From: Tuctoria greenei
Taxonomy: Eukaryota; Streptophyta; Magnoliopsida; Poales; Poaceae
Direction of reading: 5' to 3'
Assembly (NCBI GenBank): GCA_036927565.1
Contig: JAYESD010000007.1
Location: forward strand, 889,644 to 953,643
Length of the DNA: 64,000 bases
Part shown: piece after piece, positions 51,919-63,555 of the stretch
How positions within the stretch are numbered: the first letter of the stretch is position 1
How the letters are laid out: each line of letters opens with the position of its first letter
Translations under genes and position numbers: made by a program
Notes under the pieces: model-generated
Databases searched by the model: none
Told to the model about the DNA's origin: nothing
Seen by the model: the letters and a program-made list of their open reading frames with translations, nothing else

Positions 51919-53081
51919 TTCCACGGAGGTGAGTCTAAAGTAACTTGAAATGTATGTTATAGAGTCATTGTACAGAATCAGGTAGTTCCTCCGGGAGAAC
52001 AGCCGGACCTTTCCTGAAAGGTCTGCAAAGCTCATGCAGCACTTGTCACAGTCTCCGGACTAAAAGTGTGGCTAACTACCCTGGGTCAAACGAGAAACCA
52101 AACACACTTAGCCTGGTTCCGTACCCTAAGAGTGTACTTGTTTCCCCTGTACCCCGGACCTATAATGAAAGGCATCTTCATGTGAAATAGACTCCACGTG
52201 CATTCATTTTGTGCAGGCTCGACATTTTTATTTTTCTCTTTCTTGTCTATAACAGAGACGTGCAATTCTTAAGAAATTTTTAGTTTGACCGCTTTATATA
52301 CGATTCTGGTTGTATTGTCAGATCTTTTAGATTTAAATATCGTTTATGGCCAACCCGCCTGAAAGCCGCCAAGCCAATCTAGGGCCGGAGTGCGCTATCG
52401 ACTTAGCCTGGTCAAGCACCCTAAGTACGCCACTCTACCTACACCCCGGTAGTCCAAAGTAAGGCGGGTCCATGGACAATTGGATCTAAGAGAAAAGACA
52501 ACGCATCCAGTTGTATTTAAAATCGCGTTCAACTTAAAATTTTCTTGAGAATCGTAAGCCGCAACGAAATTATAGACAAGGAACGAATTTTACTATTTTT
52601 CTTGGCTTAAGTGTGCAGGAAAAATAAACTCTACGTTGATGGAGAAAAGCCGGAGCTAACCAAGCTCCGACACCCCCAAGGGGGTCAACCGTCGGCGCTG
52701 AGTAAAAGATGGTGAGAAGACCCCGTAAATGGAGTCTGTTGCCAACAAACCAAGTGTTGGCAAAGGTCACTGCCGGAGCTACTAAGCTCCGACAACTTCA
52801 GGGGACCATCACTATCAAAAACTTCGGGCCTAAATTCTACAAGTTCGAAGCAAATTCGTCTTCAACAAAACTTAATATCCTTTTGGTACATGTTCACAAT
52901 CAAATTGTGTACATCTACCAGGGGGGGCAAGTGAAGATAAAGATGTTGAAGACAAAAAATGAAATTCGCAAAAATTTGGGGATTTCATTCATCTGGAGAC
53001 AGGAGATTATATCTGGAGACAAAGGATTACAAAATTGAGGAAGAAGAAGAGAAAATACAAGGGAGAGCTAAAGAGATGGCC
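51919..53081. other. Gypsy region between pol and the antisense gene
   Basis: No coding domain recognised. CTCCGG-type phrases recur. Two phrases of the form CTTAGCCTGGT(T/C) with (A/G)CCCTAAG nearby (about 52108-52131 and 52404-52424) suggest an old short duplication. Confidence 0.45.
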
Positions 53082-56000
53082 CTAGACCCTATGGAAGAAC
53101 TCGGCGACCTTCTGGGCGACCTCCGATACGCTGGCTCGGGTAGCTCCGCCTTCTCCTTCGACGGGGCCTTCAAGCACCGGGTCCAAAGGAAATTGAGGGT
53201 TCCGGCTGGTGTAGCACGTCAACACATATTCTGTGACGTTCTTCGCCAGGGATTGCCCCTCAACCTCCAGTTGGTCCACGATGACGTCGCCCATCTTGGA
53301 GAGCTTGCTGCCTGCTGCGCTCAACGCTTGCAGCGCAAGGTCCGGCTCCGGCTCCGGATCATCCGGGCGCACGGGGCTGAAACCCATCGGCGTCAGCGCA
53401 TCGTTGGCCTTGCCCAGGAACTCCCAAATCTGCAGGGAGTCCGCCATCCTCAGGCTCTTCACCTCTTCCAAGGATCTCTTGGCCACCGTCAGTTTGGAAT
53501 TCTCACGGGCGAGGCGCTCAACTTCTTTGGCGTTTTGCTGAATTTTTGCAGCAACCCGCCTCTCAAGTCTTCCGAGCTCCTCCTACCGGAGGTGAATCTT
53601 GTTTCGACGATCGACCAGGTCCTTCTCCTTAGCCTCCACTTTCTTCTCCCGGGCAACAAGGGCACACTCGTATTCGTAGAGTTCCTGCCCTCGCACCCAG
53701 GTCTTCTCGTCTTCCTCGAGGCAGCGCTCTTCCAACTTCTTAGTGCGCTCCTCGAGACCCTTGTCAGCCAGAGCTACTTTCTCGGCGAGCTCCTCTTCCC
53801 TTCTCATGACATCATCCCGCAGCTCCAGGAGTTTTTGCTCTTCGTCCTCGAGCCATCTCTCCCTCCCTTCAAGTGCCTCTCGGTGCTTGATGAGTGCGGA
53901 GTTGATGGCCTCAAGTTGCTCGAACCGAGCATTGGCCGCGTCGTTGGCGGCCTTGGCCTGATCGTGGATCTCCCTGGATTGAGCGTCGAGAGCATGGGTC
54001 ATGCTCTCCCTCTCATCCAGCAGCTTCTCCCAGTACTCCAGGCGGATCTTCTCCCGCTTGATCCACTCCTTGTCATCCGCTAGCCTCGACTGCGCCAGCT
54101 TAGTCTCGAAGTGGAGCCGATTACGCCACCGCCTAAGGGTTTGGCGCTCCTCTTCAAGAGCCTTGCTGTCGTGGAAGAAGGCCAGTTGGACCTGACGTAG
54201 ACTGGAGCAGGCGTTGTCGATAGACATCGACAGTGGGATGGGCTCCGGACCTGCTGGGGTCTCCTCTGCTGGTTCCAGCGGGTCTTCACATACAAAAATT
54301 GGGTCCCACTCTACGAGAGCGGAACCCTGAGCTTCCAAGGCGCTAGGGCCGTCCTGCGGGATGGCCTCAGTCGCCATCGAAGAAGGCCCCGCCGCCAAGT
54401 CTTCATTCGCCCCCTCAGGCAGGGGGCCGGCGACTTCGCTTAGGCACTCTGGCTCGGTCACAGGTACCATCGACGTCGTCGCTTCCGGAGTAGGAGCTAC
54501 TACTGGCTCCGACCGGGGCACCTCTTCCGAGGAAGACTCGAGCTCCCTCGCTTCTTCAACCGCCGGCTCTGTGACCGGCGCTCCAACAACAACCGACTCA
54601 GCGACCGGTACTTCGGAGGTAACCGACTCAACTGCCGGAACTACCTCGACTTCCGGCTCGCACGCCGGAGCTTCAATCACCTCCGGTTCAATCGCCGGGG
54701 CTTCGACGAGTTCCGGCTTCGAGGCCGGGACTACTACTTCCGGCTCTGCAGTCGGAGCTTCCACTACTGCAGCACCAGGACCCGGAGCTTCAACCTCCGA
54801 GACAAGTGCCGCTGGCGTGTCTTCACTCCCGTGGTCCGGCGCTACCACGGGAAGTTCTGGGGACGTGTCGAGGTTCATAACCACGACAGCCGGCTCTGGA
54901 GCTGTCGCAGCCTCAGCCTCCACCTGGGGCGGAACTGGGACAGGAGCAGAAGCTCCCACGGCCTCAGAAATCGTGGCCGAGGGTGGAGCTTCACTCCCCT
55001 TCTTGGGGACGCTGCAGAGGATGGATAAAAAGAATTAACAAACAATCGCTACAACTAAAAAGTTAACCAGGGTAAACATCAGAAATTACCTTGGAAGGCT
55101 CCCGCACCAGCTTGCGCGGAACCTTTTTCCCGGACGTTCCGGGCTGGCCATGGTCGGCGTAGGAGCTCCAGGAGGCCCCCCAGAACTCGCCGCAGCCACG
55201 GGAGATTCCCGGGTCGAGGCTCTCCTCGATCAGGAGGAACCCCTGGACCTGGAGGCTCCAACCGCCCCAGGTGCTGGAGTCGTACATCTGGAGCTAGCAC
55301 CACCGGAGGGCTCCACCACAGAGACAGACGCGCTCCGGGAAGATCCCACTGCCGGAACAGTCTCGTTCCGGGAGGACCCCACCACGGGGACAGTCGCCAC
55401 GGCGGCAGAAGATCTTCCCCCTGGGGAGAAGGAGCCAAGGTGGAAGTAGCGGGCCTGACGGACCTTCCGTCGGCATGTCGCAGCTTCCTCTTCTGACTCT
55501 CCGGCTCCTCCGCCAGCTCCTTGCCCTTGCCGGTGACTTCAACCCTCGGCTGTGGAGCAGGGACCGAGCCATCTTCGGGCACCCTAGGGATTGCCACCCG
55601 GGTGGTTGGTCTTCTCTCGATGACACCAAGGTCGTCAAGCGCAGGCATCGTCCGCCGGAGCTCTCTGCTGAACTCCACTTCCACGTTCAGAGGGAGAAAG
55701 GCTGACGGCGGAGTCAAGTAATCTCCGTCGACGTCGATGCCGTGCTGGAATTTCTTGAGGTGGAACTCCAAGGTCTTCCCCACCATGTTGGACTTCAACT
55801 CGGTCTCAACCCGGTCCTCGTCCATCACGCTGTTGAGGGCCCAGGCGAGCTTCTCCCTCCTCTTCAGTGGCGCCCACATGTTGGTCAGGAAGTTGCAGAA
55901 CACCGCCTGGGGAGTCAATCCTCCCTCCACACATCGGCGGATCCTGGTCAGGACAGGGTCAAAAACTTCCGCCAGCACCAGAACTTCACTCCATATCGAC

Positions 56001-56556
56001 GTGTCGATGCCGGGCAGACTGTCCGGCAGTTCCAACCGCTCATGCTCCTCCACCCTGACGACTATCCAATCTTTCTTCCAGTCATCCCACTTCCCGAAAG
56101 GGAACGACCGGAGGTACTTGAATGGGCACTTCTTGCGCTTCACGAAGTAGTAGAAGCCAAGGTACTCATTGCTCCAGCCGGTGGTGTGAACGGTGAAGAA
56201 GGTTCGGAAGAGCTCGACGCAGGGGGGATGCCCACCCACATCTCGCAGAAGTGGACAAAGATGGACACGAGGAGAATGGAGTGAGGGCCAAGGTGGTATA
56301 GCTGCAGACCATAGAAGTCTAGCAGCATCAAGAAGAAAGAAGAAAACGGTGGGATCAGCCCCACCATGGCGTACGAAGAAAAGTACACCATCTCGCCAGC
56401 GCGCTCCTTCTCAAAGGGGAGCTCTCCGCCGGCACGGACCAAGCGGCTGAAGAAGTCCGAGGACCACCCCATAAGGGCCCGAACCTTCTTCAAATCGTTG
56501 TCGGTCTTCAGGCGACTCTCGCGCAGACCCAATTCCATCGCAGCACAGCTAGGCAA
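53082..56556 (-). pseudogene. Antisense gene of the gypsy element (Transposase_28-like N-terminus, coiled-coil C-terminus)
   Basis: Minus-strand gene inside the plus-strand retrotransposon, with exons 56556-55090 and 55012-53082 and a GTAATT...GCAG intron. The N-terminal part resembles the 'putative gypsy type transposon' domain (PF04195): PFSSFFLMLLDFYGLQLYHL and FVHFCEMWVGIPP, then YFVKRKKCPFKYLRSFPF. A Pro/Glu/Val-rich repeat region (54950-54400) and a long charged coiled coil (54180-53590) follow. Two lesions are visible: a 1-nt frameshift at the G6 run 56222-56227 and a stop at about 53583-53585, beyond which the same frame stays open. Antisense genes in this position are known in some Tat-lineage elements. 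The function is unknown. Confidence 0.7.
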
Positions 56557-57060
56557 GAGAAGAGGAGCAAAGTACGAGTCGGGAGTTTGAGCGCAAGATC
56601 AGATGGGAGGCGTAAAGAACTCCCGACGGTGCGCGCTTTCCTTCTTAAGTAAGCCCTCGCAACGCTTGGATGGAAACTGCAGGGGAGTCGAAGATACTAC
56701 TCAAGAGTTCAACCCAGCCGATGACAAGAGGGCCCGGGACCACCCCGACGATCAAGTCGAGGCTCTCACCTAGGCGAACGGTTGTCATCACGAGGCGGGA
56801 AACCCAAAGGCGGCGGCCTGACAGGGCGCGCGGAACCGATACGGTTTTTGTATCGGGAACCGGCGACCTTCAATTGCGTGAGATCCGCACGTCAAAGATC
56901 TTATCTGCCGCCTGAGGTGCGCCACGCGTCAGGATCTAACTGTAAAATCCTGCCAACGGCACCTCCTAAGACCCTTGAAGACCCAGTTCAAGAGTCGCAA
57001 GGATGGACCCACCTCTGATGGAACGACTTCACCCCAGTGACCTTCCTCGGAGGTAGGTCC
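56557..57060. other. Gypsy 3' untranslated region
   Basis: Upstream region of the antisense gene, so it may hold its promoter. No coding domain is seen. A short TTTTTGTATCGGGAACCGGC stretch near 56846 is not further explained. Confidence 0.4.
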
Positions 57061-57066
57061 AGGGGG
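57061..57066 (+). promoter_or_regulatory. Polypurine-like tract of the gypsy element
   Basis: AGGGGG, preceded by GGAGGTAGGTCC and followed by GCCAC before the 3' LTR. The spacing to the LTR start is slightly longer than usual. Confidence 0.5.
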
Positions 57067-57070
57067 CCAC

Positions 57071-57901
57071 TGTCGGTACCCTAAAAACCGTACACCCCCT
57101 GAGATTACAAAGATCTCGAGGGAAGGACGACTACTTGAATTGAAGACCCTCGGAGGCCCACTTGTCAGACATGACCGGACCTGCTTCTCCAACATGATTA
57201 ATCCCTAGGTCGCCACGTGTACTGCCGAACCGGAGCTACCGCCCACAAGGGGGAAGCTCCGGACCAAGTACCGAAATGGCACCTCCGGACTTAACCCCTG
57301 ACCGAGAGAAGCTCCAGACCTGACACGTGTCAGGTAGCCCTGGAGCTTCCTACTTCCCACAGCAAGCTCCGGAGCTGCCACGTGTCTAAACGTCGGAGCT
57401 GGCAGCCTCTAACCTCCGGAAGACCTTGTAACGGCTCCGGATCTTCAAAGGAGAGCCAAGGACTTCAAGACCCGTTTAAATGTCATTAATGCCATATTAA
57501 TGACACTTAAACGGACGATCTTAACACCTGTAACGACACTGTCGGAGCCCGTTACAGGATCATTAACAACAATTAATCGTGTATCAATACTAGCAACCGC
57601 CGGGGCCACATGTCGGGCCAGGCCAGTTTGTAACGGCCTGTCTTTGTACTATAAAAGGACAGGCTGTCGATACAGACAGGGGGGGACACAGACGTGGAAA
57701 TCATACGTGATAAGCTAATACAACACCAACACACCCGTGGAGTAGGGTATTACGCTCAGGCGGCCCGAACCACGTAAATCCTAGTGTCTCCTGTGTTAAA
57801 TCGCGATTCACCTTCTTGAGTCTCCGCGCGCCCACACCGAACCACAAACTCCTTCAACACTTTAGCAGTGTCAGGAGATCTGCCGACTCCAACAGTCGAC
57901 A
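57071..57901 (+). repeat. Gypsy 3' LTR
   Basis: 831 bp, collinear with the 5' LTR, with about 16 single-base differences noted by eye and no length change. The CTTAG target copy follows directly. Confidence 0.95.
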
Positions 57902-58440
57902 CTTAGTAATACAAAACTAAACTTAACGTATATCTCCTCATGCTTGATATAAAGGGCACGACGAATCGAAAACAACCAGTTACATACTGCTTGACCCAAC
58001 GACCACGCTACATCTCACACTTAGAAACATACACTGATTCTGAGTTTGACCCCTAAGTATCCAGGAGGTCATAGGTTCTTCCTTAAACCCATGTGCGTTA
58101 TGTGTTCACGGAACACATTGGGTAGAAGTCCCTTTTGTATGCGGTACCGCGAGGATTCGCATGAATCTAATTGCTCAAAATCAATGCTAAGTATGATCCT
58201 GGATATACTTCTTTGCAACACACAACTGATGTCAAAGTGTTTGGCTGCACATTTGACTTGTTGCCTTAGAAGCACGAATAACTTATGTGGTTTATGTTGT
58301 CTACCACTTCTTAGTCCGGGTTTTCTTATTTTGTCCGCTCAACTGCCTCTTCACTAAATTAGCATGCATCGGTCATGATGCAATTACTTTTGGTTTGGAG
58401 CTTTTTCCACAATAAAGCTCCGTCTGCAAGTGTTATTTTC

Positions 58441-61400
58441 TGATGTGGATTTTACTACACATCTCGCAGGAACTTAGTTTTACTGATCCATGACTCTTCT
58501 AATACTGAACTTATCATGAGGCCCGAATACTTACAAAATCGCAAGTTTATACTGATCTTCATTCCAGTGACCTGGTTGAACTTATTAATGTCAAAACAAC
58601 CCAGCAGACTATGTCAAGGTTTGTTAATGAGCAAACTGAGAGCTTTCGACAGCAGAAAGCTTTGGAATCCATTTTATTCGATCGATCTCTTAGTGATTCC
58701 CATACTAATTAACCTTGACTTTTTTGAGCGGACGAATTTGTTCGCATACATGCCGTCCTACTAAAGTCGCTCTCATGTATGCCTAATAATCACAACACCT
58801 CTTAGTGTCGAATTCAGAGGATAACTTTTATTTGTTATCTAATAGTAGATTGACATTATACTCAACAGCAGAACATCATCTACAAAGGTGAGAAAAATCA
58901 ATTTCTCGTTCTAAACTAAGTAAAAACTGATTTTGTCCCAAACTTACTAATTTACTTATAGAACTTGAGATACCTTGTATCTCATATGACAACTCTTTAG
59001 TTATCATACAAACGTTCTCTTGTAGATCCCAATTGAAAATCATCATTATTACGTCAATCTGATGTAATACTAAGTCATAATGCGCTGTTAATATTATACT
59101 GATTCTGAACGAATCCTTAGTTGAGACAATTGAGAACGAATTAACGTAATCAATGTCTCCTTAATAAAATTATTAGCCACAAGTCTGTCCTTACTATTCC
59201 TAACTTTTCCTTCTGGAGTCACGTGTTTGTGTAGACTCTTGACAACCTACTAATTTGGCTCCATTAGGAAGGTTCACTGAGTTACAAACTTTATTGGCTT
59301 ACTTATGCCTCATTTAATTCTATATGTCTTGACACCATTCGGATGGATGAGAGCTTCATATATCTTAGTTCAAATGAGGTGAGATCAGCCTTCATGTGAA
59401 TATTGATATCTCAACGAGATCCACTTATTCACGCATTATTTACTAATTGAGGCAATTGTTGCTCTTCATCATAGACGACTAATTTGATCAAAATAGAAAA
59501 CTAAGATATCCTCTGCAAGAGGAGTTTTACTTAATTTCGCCACTGAAGAGCTAACAAAAGGTGTTGAGTCAACAATAACGAGATATGTTGACTTAACAGT
59601 AACACGTAACAAGAAGAACAATACTTGAGTCATGGAGGTGGATCTTGCATCCACTTATCGTCAAGATCATTTACTCGACTTACATTGCTCCCCCTAATCT
59701 TAGCATATATTATTTCCATAAACTTAGTGTTGGTAAAGTTCATAGAAATCTTGTTGAATAGCCATCAAGATAGCTTACTAGTGTTTGGGCTAATTGACTT
59801 AGTGACAACCTCATTAAAGTTTTAATGAGGGTTTATGCATGTCCTTGTCTAATATGATGTTTTAAAACACCAACTATTTAAAATTTCGATTTAGCATGTG
59901 AATAGAGGTTTTGAGCATCAATCGTTTAGCTAATCGACTAAGTTTAAGGACTTTACTGATTTCTTAGTGAACACAGGGTGCGCCGATCGTAGTACTCCCC
60001 TCACGATCGGATTATAATCTTAGTGTTTTATAATATGCATTCATCTGAGTAGAAAGTTCTTAGTAGGGATAATCGATTGAGAAACGAAGCGTTCAATTCA
60101 CCCCCTCGAAATATGGCGTTATCGAAAGAGCCATAATTTCGAAGATGTTTCACGATCGATTCTTATGCACTTACTAAAACTTGTTCTTTCTGAGAGGAAA
60201 TTTGATTATAGAATCATGCGAGGATTATGAAAATGTCTCGTCAAAAGACAAAACTCAACTTATTCAGACAAGTATATCATGGTGACATACTGAACTTAGT
60301 TGTCCAAGCAAGATTACTAAATCAAATTCCTTTAATAAGAGGGTAAATAATGAATTGAGGACTTAATGAAACGTAAGTATGAAGCCATCTTATGTTTCTA
60401 ATTGGAGTTCGTGTTTGGCTTCTACTTTTGCTTCATGACTATTAGCGACTTTAACGGTCATAATCCCTCTCCTGAGTATCCTCCTCTTATTTTGATACTA
60501 AGTCCCTCATAGCAATGAGCTTTTTCTAAGACCCACTGCCTTTGCTTAGGGTTACAAATGCTATGTATTGTTTTTCACGTAGGCTACTTGACAAAACACA
60601 ACATTCATAATTATCTGTTATTCTAAGTATGTGCACACACACAACACCTCCATTTTATTCCTTAGTGACAAGTTTCCTTGTGAGAATACTTGCATCAAAC
60701 TTAGTATAGTCAGTAAACTGACTTTTTGATCTAATGGAGGTTCTAAGAGACAATATCACATTTGGAAATCACTTTCTAAATGTGCTTAGTAATTGAATCA
60801 TCAAACATATCATGTTTAATGACTCGCTAAATACGATCGAAACCGTACTTCAACTAAATGCTTTCATCATTATGAAGAAAACATACTGAGTTTCTCCATC
60901 TCGTAAGATGGAAAACTAAAAACTGAGTACACTGTTTAACTGAGTATGAAAGATTCAACTAAGTGAAATTATTAAAGAATGCATAAACTGAAATAAAACT
61001 TATAAATAAACAAACTAAAGTGTTATGTCTTGACTTTCACGTTGGCTACTTGGCAAAACATAACATAACTGATAACATAGTAAATTTTGTCTTTCACGTT
61101 GGCTACTCGAGCAAAATTTTCTATGGACTAATATAAATAATAGTAGCTGAGATGAATTGTTGTCTTTTGTTGTTAAAACAAAATATGACATTCAAAATAT
61201 CTGAGAAAACATAGCAAATTTTGTATTTCACGTTGGCTCTTGGAACAAAATTTTCTATAACTGATTCAAAACACTTAGCTGAGGTGAAATGTCATCTTTT
61301 GTCATTCCAACAAAATATGACATTCATAATAACTAAGAAAATATAGCAAATTTCGTCTTTCACGTTGGCTACTCGAACAAAACTTTCTATGCACTAAATA

Positions 61401-61690
61401 ACTGAGTTAAATGTCATCTTTTGCCTTTCACGTTGCCTACTCGAACAAAATACAACATTCATAACTGAGAATATGACAAATTGTATCTTTCACGTTGGCT
61501 ATTCAATAAAATTTCCATGCAACTAAATAACTGAGAACATAGTAATTATAAAATTACTATGCATAAACTTAGTGATCTGAGATCATAGCAACTTTATCGT
61601 TCACGTTGGCTACTTAACAAAATTGCTATGAATACTTAGTAAACTGAGTGCATAGCATAAATTTGTTCATTCAACAAATATTACTATGCA
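58441..61690 (-). repeat. Dense hairpin array with a conserved loop motif
   Basis: Inverted repeats follow one another. Perfect examples are 58967-58973/58977-58983, 59809-59818/59821-59830, 59983-59990/60003-60010 and 61538-61547/61552-61561. Near-perfect examples are 59562-59574/59585-59597, 61021-61032/61054-61065, 61076-61090/61111-61125, 61211-61224/61245-61258, 61288-61302/61310-61324, 61343-61356/61377-61390, 61410-61424/61445-61459 and 61584-61595/61619-61630. Eight hairpins between 60558 and 61630 share a loop close to TTTCACGTTGGCTACT. Their stems differ in sequence but remain paired. The structure is read directly; an RNA role (for example packaging or dimerisation) is inferred. 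Confidence 0.8.
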
Positions 61691-62329
61691 AGACTGAGTA
61701 CACAACGGAAGCTTAATATTTTAACGAACATACTTAATGACTCAAAATGATCCACAAAACTAAAGAATTTAAATAAATGAACTGAGAAAATACTTAATTT
61801 TAGTGTAATAATGCCACATTACTGAATATAATGTAATAAACATACATGGATTATTATACACTAAACTAACAGAAAATACTAAATTAATCTTAGTGTTTTT
61901 AGATTTAATTTTGCAACTGAAATGATTTGAGCCTATACTAAAATCTTGGAGGAAATCTAAAATTGGGCGCAATCCCTAAAATTTGGCCCATACTTAGTTT
62001 TAGACTGAAAAGCCTGCTAAATAAAACTGAAATTTTCTAAAAATACTAAACAGGCTTGGTGTATTAAAAGGTCCGGCCCAATGCTGACTTTGAGCCCGTG
62101 AGCTCTCTAATTATTTTCTCGAATAATTGGAAAATAGAGAAGGAGCCTTCGGCCATTAACTAAATTAGGCATACCGCCCACTAAGAAAAGATCTGAGAAA
62201 ATGGGGAGAAGCCAGAGGCCCAGCCCCTAGCCCTGAATAGGCCCAAGGCCTGTTTAAACTATTTGGCGAAAAATAGGAAAAAAAATACTGAGAGCGGCCT
62301 AGGAGCACCTTGGCTAAATCGGCCCGGTG

Positions 62330-63160
62330 GCCCACGAAGCTGCGGCCAGCCCGATGGCCTGCTTAGGCGGCGCTGACACTGGGGAATCGTCGGATGCTGA
62401 TCCGATGACCCGCAACGGCCAGCGCTAAACAACTGAGACTGATCTAGGCCATCCGTTGTTCATCGAACGGTGTGGAGGGCATCGGCTAAAGGTACTTACA
62501 CGGCTTTTCTTCAAAACCTTAGCTCATTCTAGCGGTTCCCAATCCCCTTCTCCTCCTTCGAGCCACAACAACCGAGTTAGAGAAGGAGAGAGGAACCACC
62601 GAGAGATGAGATCGCCAGTGGTGAGGACCGCTCCGGCATCGCAGCTGACTCACAACAAGTGCAAGCGTGCTTGCCGCGAGGCTGCTTCCCGATCCCCTTC
62701 TCCTTTGACCCGACACAGTGAGCGAGTGAAGAGATACCGACGTGACAAGGTGATTCTGGCACCGCCGTGAGCTGGTCATCGGTGCATGCGTGCTCACTGC
62801 GAGGCAAGCACGTGCACTGGTGGTGGCTCGTCGATCGGCAGACCATTAATGAATAATCTCGCCGCCTAAAATCTTAGGGTTAGGGTTCCTTATGAACCCT
62901 TCCTTAGTTGCTAAGTTCGGTGGCGCCGCTGTCGACCCCTTCGCCGGCGCGCGCGTTCACCTTTGGGTGAGCGCGCTGCCGTCGAGCCGCTCGATGCGGA
63001 GCCCTTATGCCGGCAGATTTGGCGGCTCCGCCGCCCTACCCGAAGGTTCCCTGTGAGGAGGCTCCGGTGACGTGGCCCCAACGTCTTCTCCGACGAGCAC
63101 GATGGCTATGTCGGGAAGAATAGGGGCGCATCTGAGGTGAGTGGGATCTGCTGATTCCCT
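62330..63160. other. GC-rich segment of the LARD-like element
   Basis: Short duplicated phrases such as TCCCCTTCTCCT (62540 and 62694). On the plus strand it resembles a plant gene leader, with a donor-like CATCTGAG|GTGAGTGG at 63139, but no protein family is recognised. On the element's own minus strand it is the region just downstream of the primer-binding site, where a leader is expected. Confidence 0.35.
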
Positions 63161-63520
63161 TTTTTTATCTTAGTGTTTTGGTTTCGAAATCATGTGGTCT
63201 GATGTTAAATCAGAGTGACATTCGAAACCCTAATTCTGATTCTCAATTTGATTTCGAGTTCAATTCTTAGCTTATACTGATTTGATCTCTAATTGAACTC
63301 AAAACCCTAATTTGAGTTGGATTTTAGTTCGGATTCAAGTCCTCACTGGATTTCGATTTTAGTCACTGAGTGCTAAGTTTGAATACTGAAATTGACTCAA
63401 ATCGAAGCCTAATTTATCACCTCCTTCTTAACTTCTTGTGGGATCAATCTTAAACTTAGGGATTGATCTGAGTTTTAGGAATTTCCTTAGTACCGAAAAT
63501 ACCTAGGCCAATTAGGGTGG

Positions 63521-63532
63521 CTCCTGGTACCA
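63521..63532 (-). promoter_or_regulatory. Primer-binding-like site of the LARD-like element
   Basis: TGGTACCAGGAG on the minus strand, one base after the LTR end CA. It resembles the initiator-Met site TGGTATCAGAGC with changes. Confidence 0.55.
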
Positions 63533-63533
63533 T

Positions 63534-63555
63534 TGATGGAAAAAACAGTGATTAA
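63534..63555 (-). repeat. LARD-like element, 22-bp stub of the 5' LTR
   Basis: TGATGGAAAAAACAGTG matches the LTR edge at 44588 and is then cut by the CACTA-4 terminus at 63556. Confidence 0.7.

Larger units (their letters stand above)
45089..57901 (+). mobile_element. Complete Tat-lineage Ty3/gypsy retrotransposon (12.8 kb)
   Basis: LTRs of 831 bp each (45089-45919, 57071-57901) begin TGTCGGTACCC and end CAGTCGACA. The target duplication CTTAG lies at 45084-45088 and 57902-57906. By eye I count about 16 differences between the LTRs (about 2%), which suggests insertion within roughly the last million years at usual grass rates. The internal region has gag-protease and pol in one frame separated by a stop, then an antisense gene before the 3' LTR. 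A second, archaeal-type RNase H before integrase and the extra antisense gene are marks of the Tat lineage. It is inserted into the interior of the LARD-like element. Confidence 0.95.
57902..63520 (-). other. Internal region of the LARD-like element, non-coding
   Basis: 5.6 kb with no open frame above about 105 codons and no gag or pol motif on either strand. It divides into an AT-rich, hairpin-rich part (57.9-62.0 kb) with frequent CTTAGT and ACTGAG phrases, and a GC-richer part (62.3-63.15 kb) next to the primer-binding site. This architecture fits LARD elements, which depend on other elements for proteins. Confidence 0.65.
44588..63555 (-). mobile_element. LARD-like non-coding LTR retroelement, minus strand, interrupted twice
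   Basis: Read on the minus strand. The 3' LTR lies at 45054-44588, starts TGTTAGTATTGATC and ends TTTTTTCCATCA. It is preceded by the purine tract AAGGGAGAGAA. At the far side the same LTR end (TTTTTTCCATCA) occurs at 63534, followed inward by a primer-binding-like TGGTACCAGGAG. The remaining 5' LTR is cut by CACTA-4 at 63556. Without the 12.8-kb gypsy insertion the interior is about 5.7 kb and has no gag or pol. Large LTR elements with a non-coding, structured interior are known as LARDs, and the fit is good. The outer target duplication cannot be checked within the window. Confidence 0.75.

Noticed and set aside
54361..55038. 225-codon plus-strand Ser/Thr/Gly-rich frame
   Set aside because: It is the complement of the Pro/Glu/Val repeats of the antisense gypsy gene, which has domain support and splice sites on the other strand.
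62456..62846. Frames of about 90-105 codons in the GC-rich part of the LARD-like element
   Set aside because: Both strands are open by composition, the plus-strand and minus-strand products have no recognisable domain, and the region holds short duplicated phrases.
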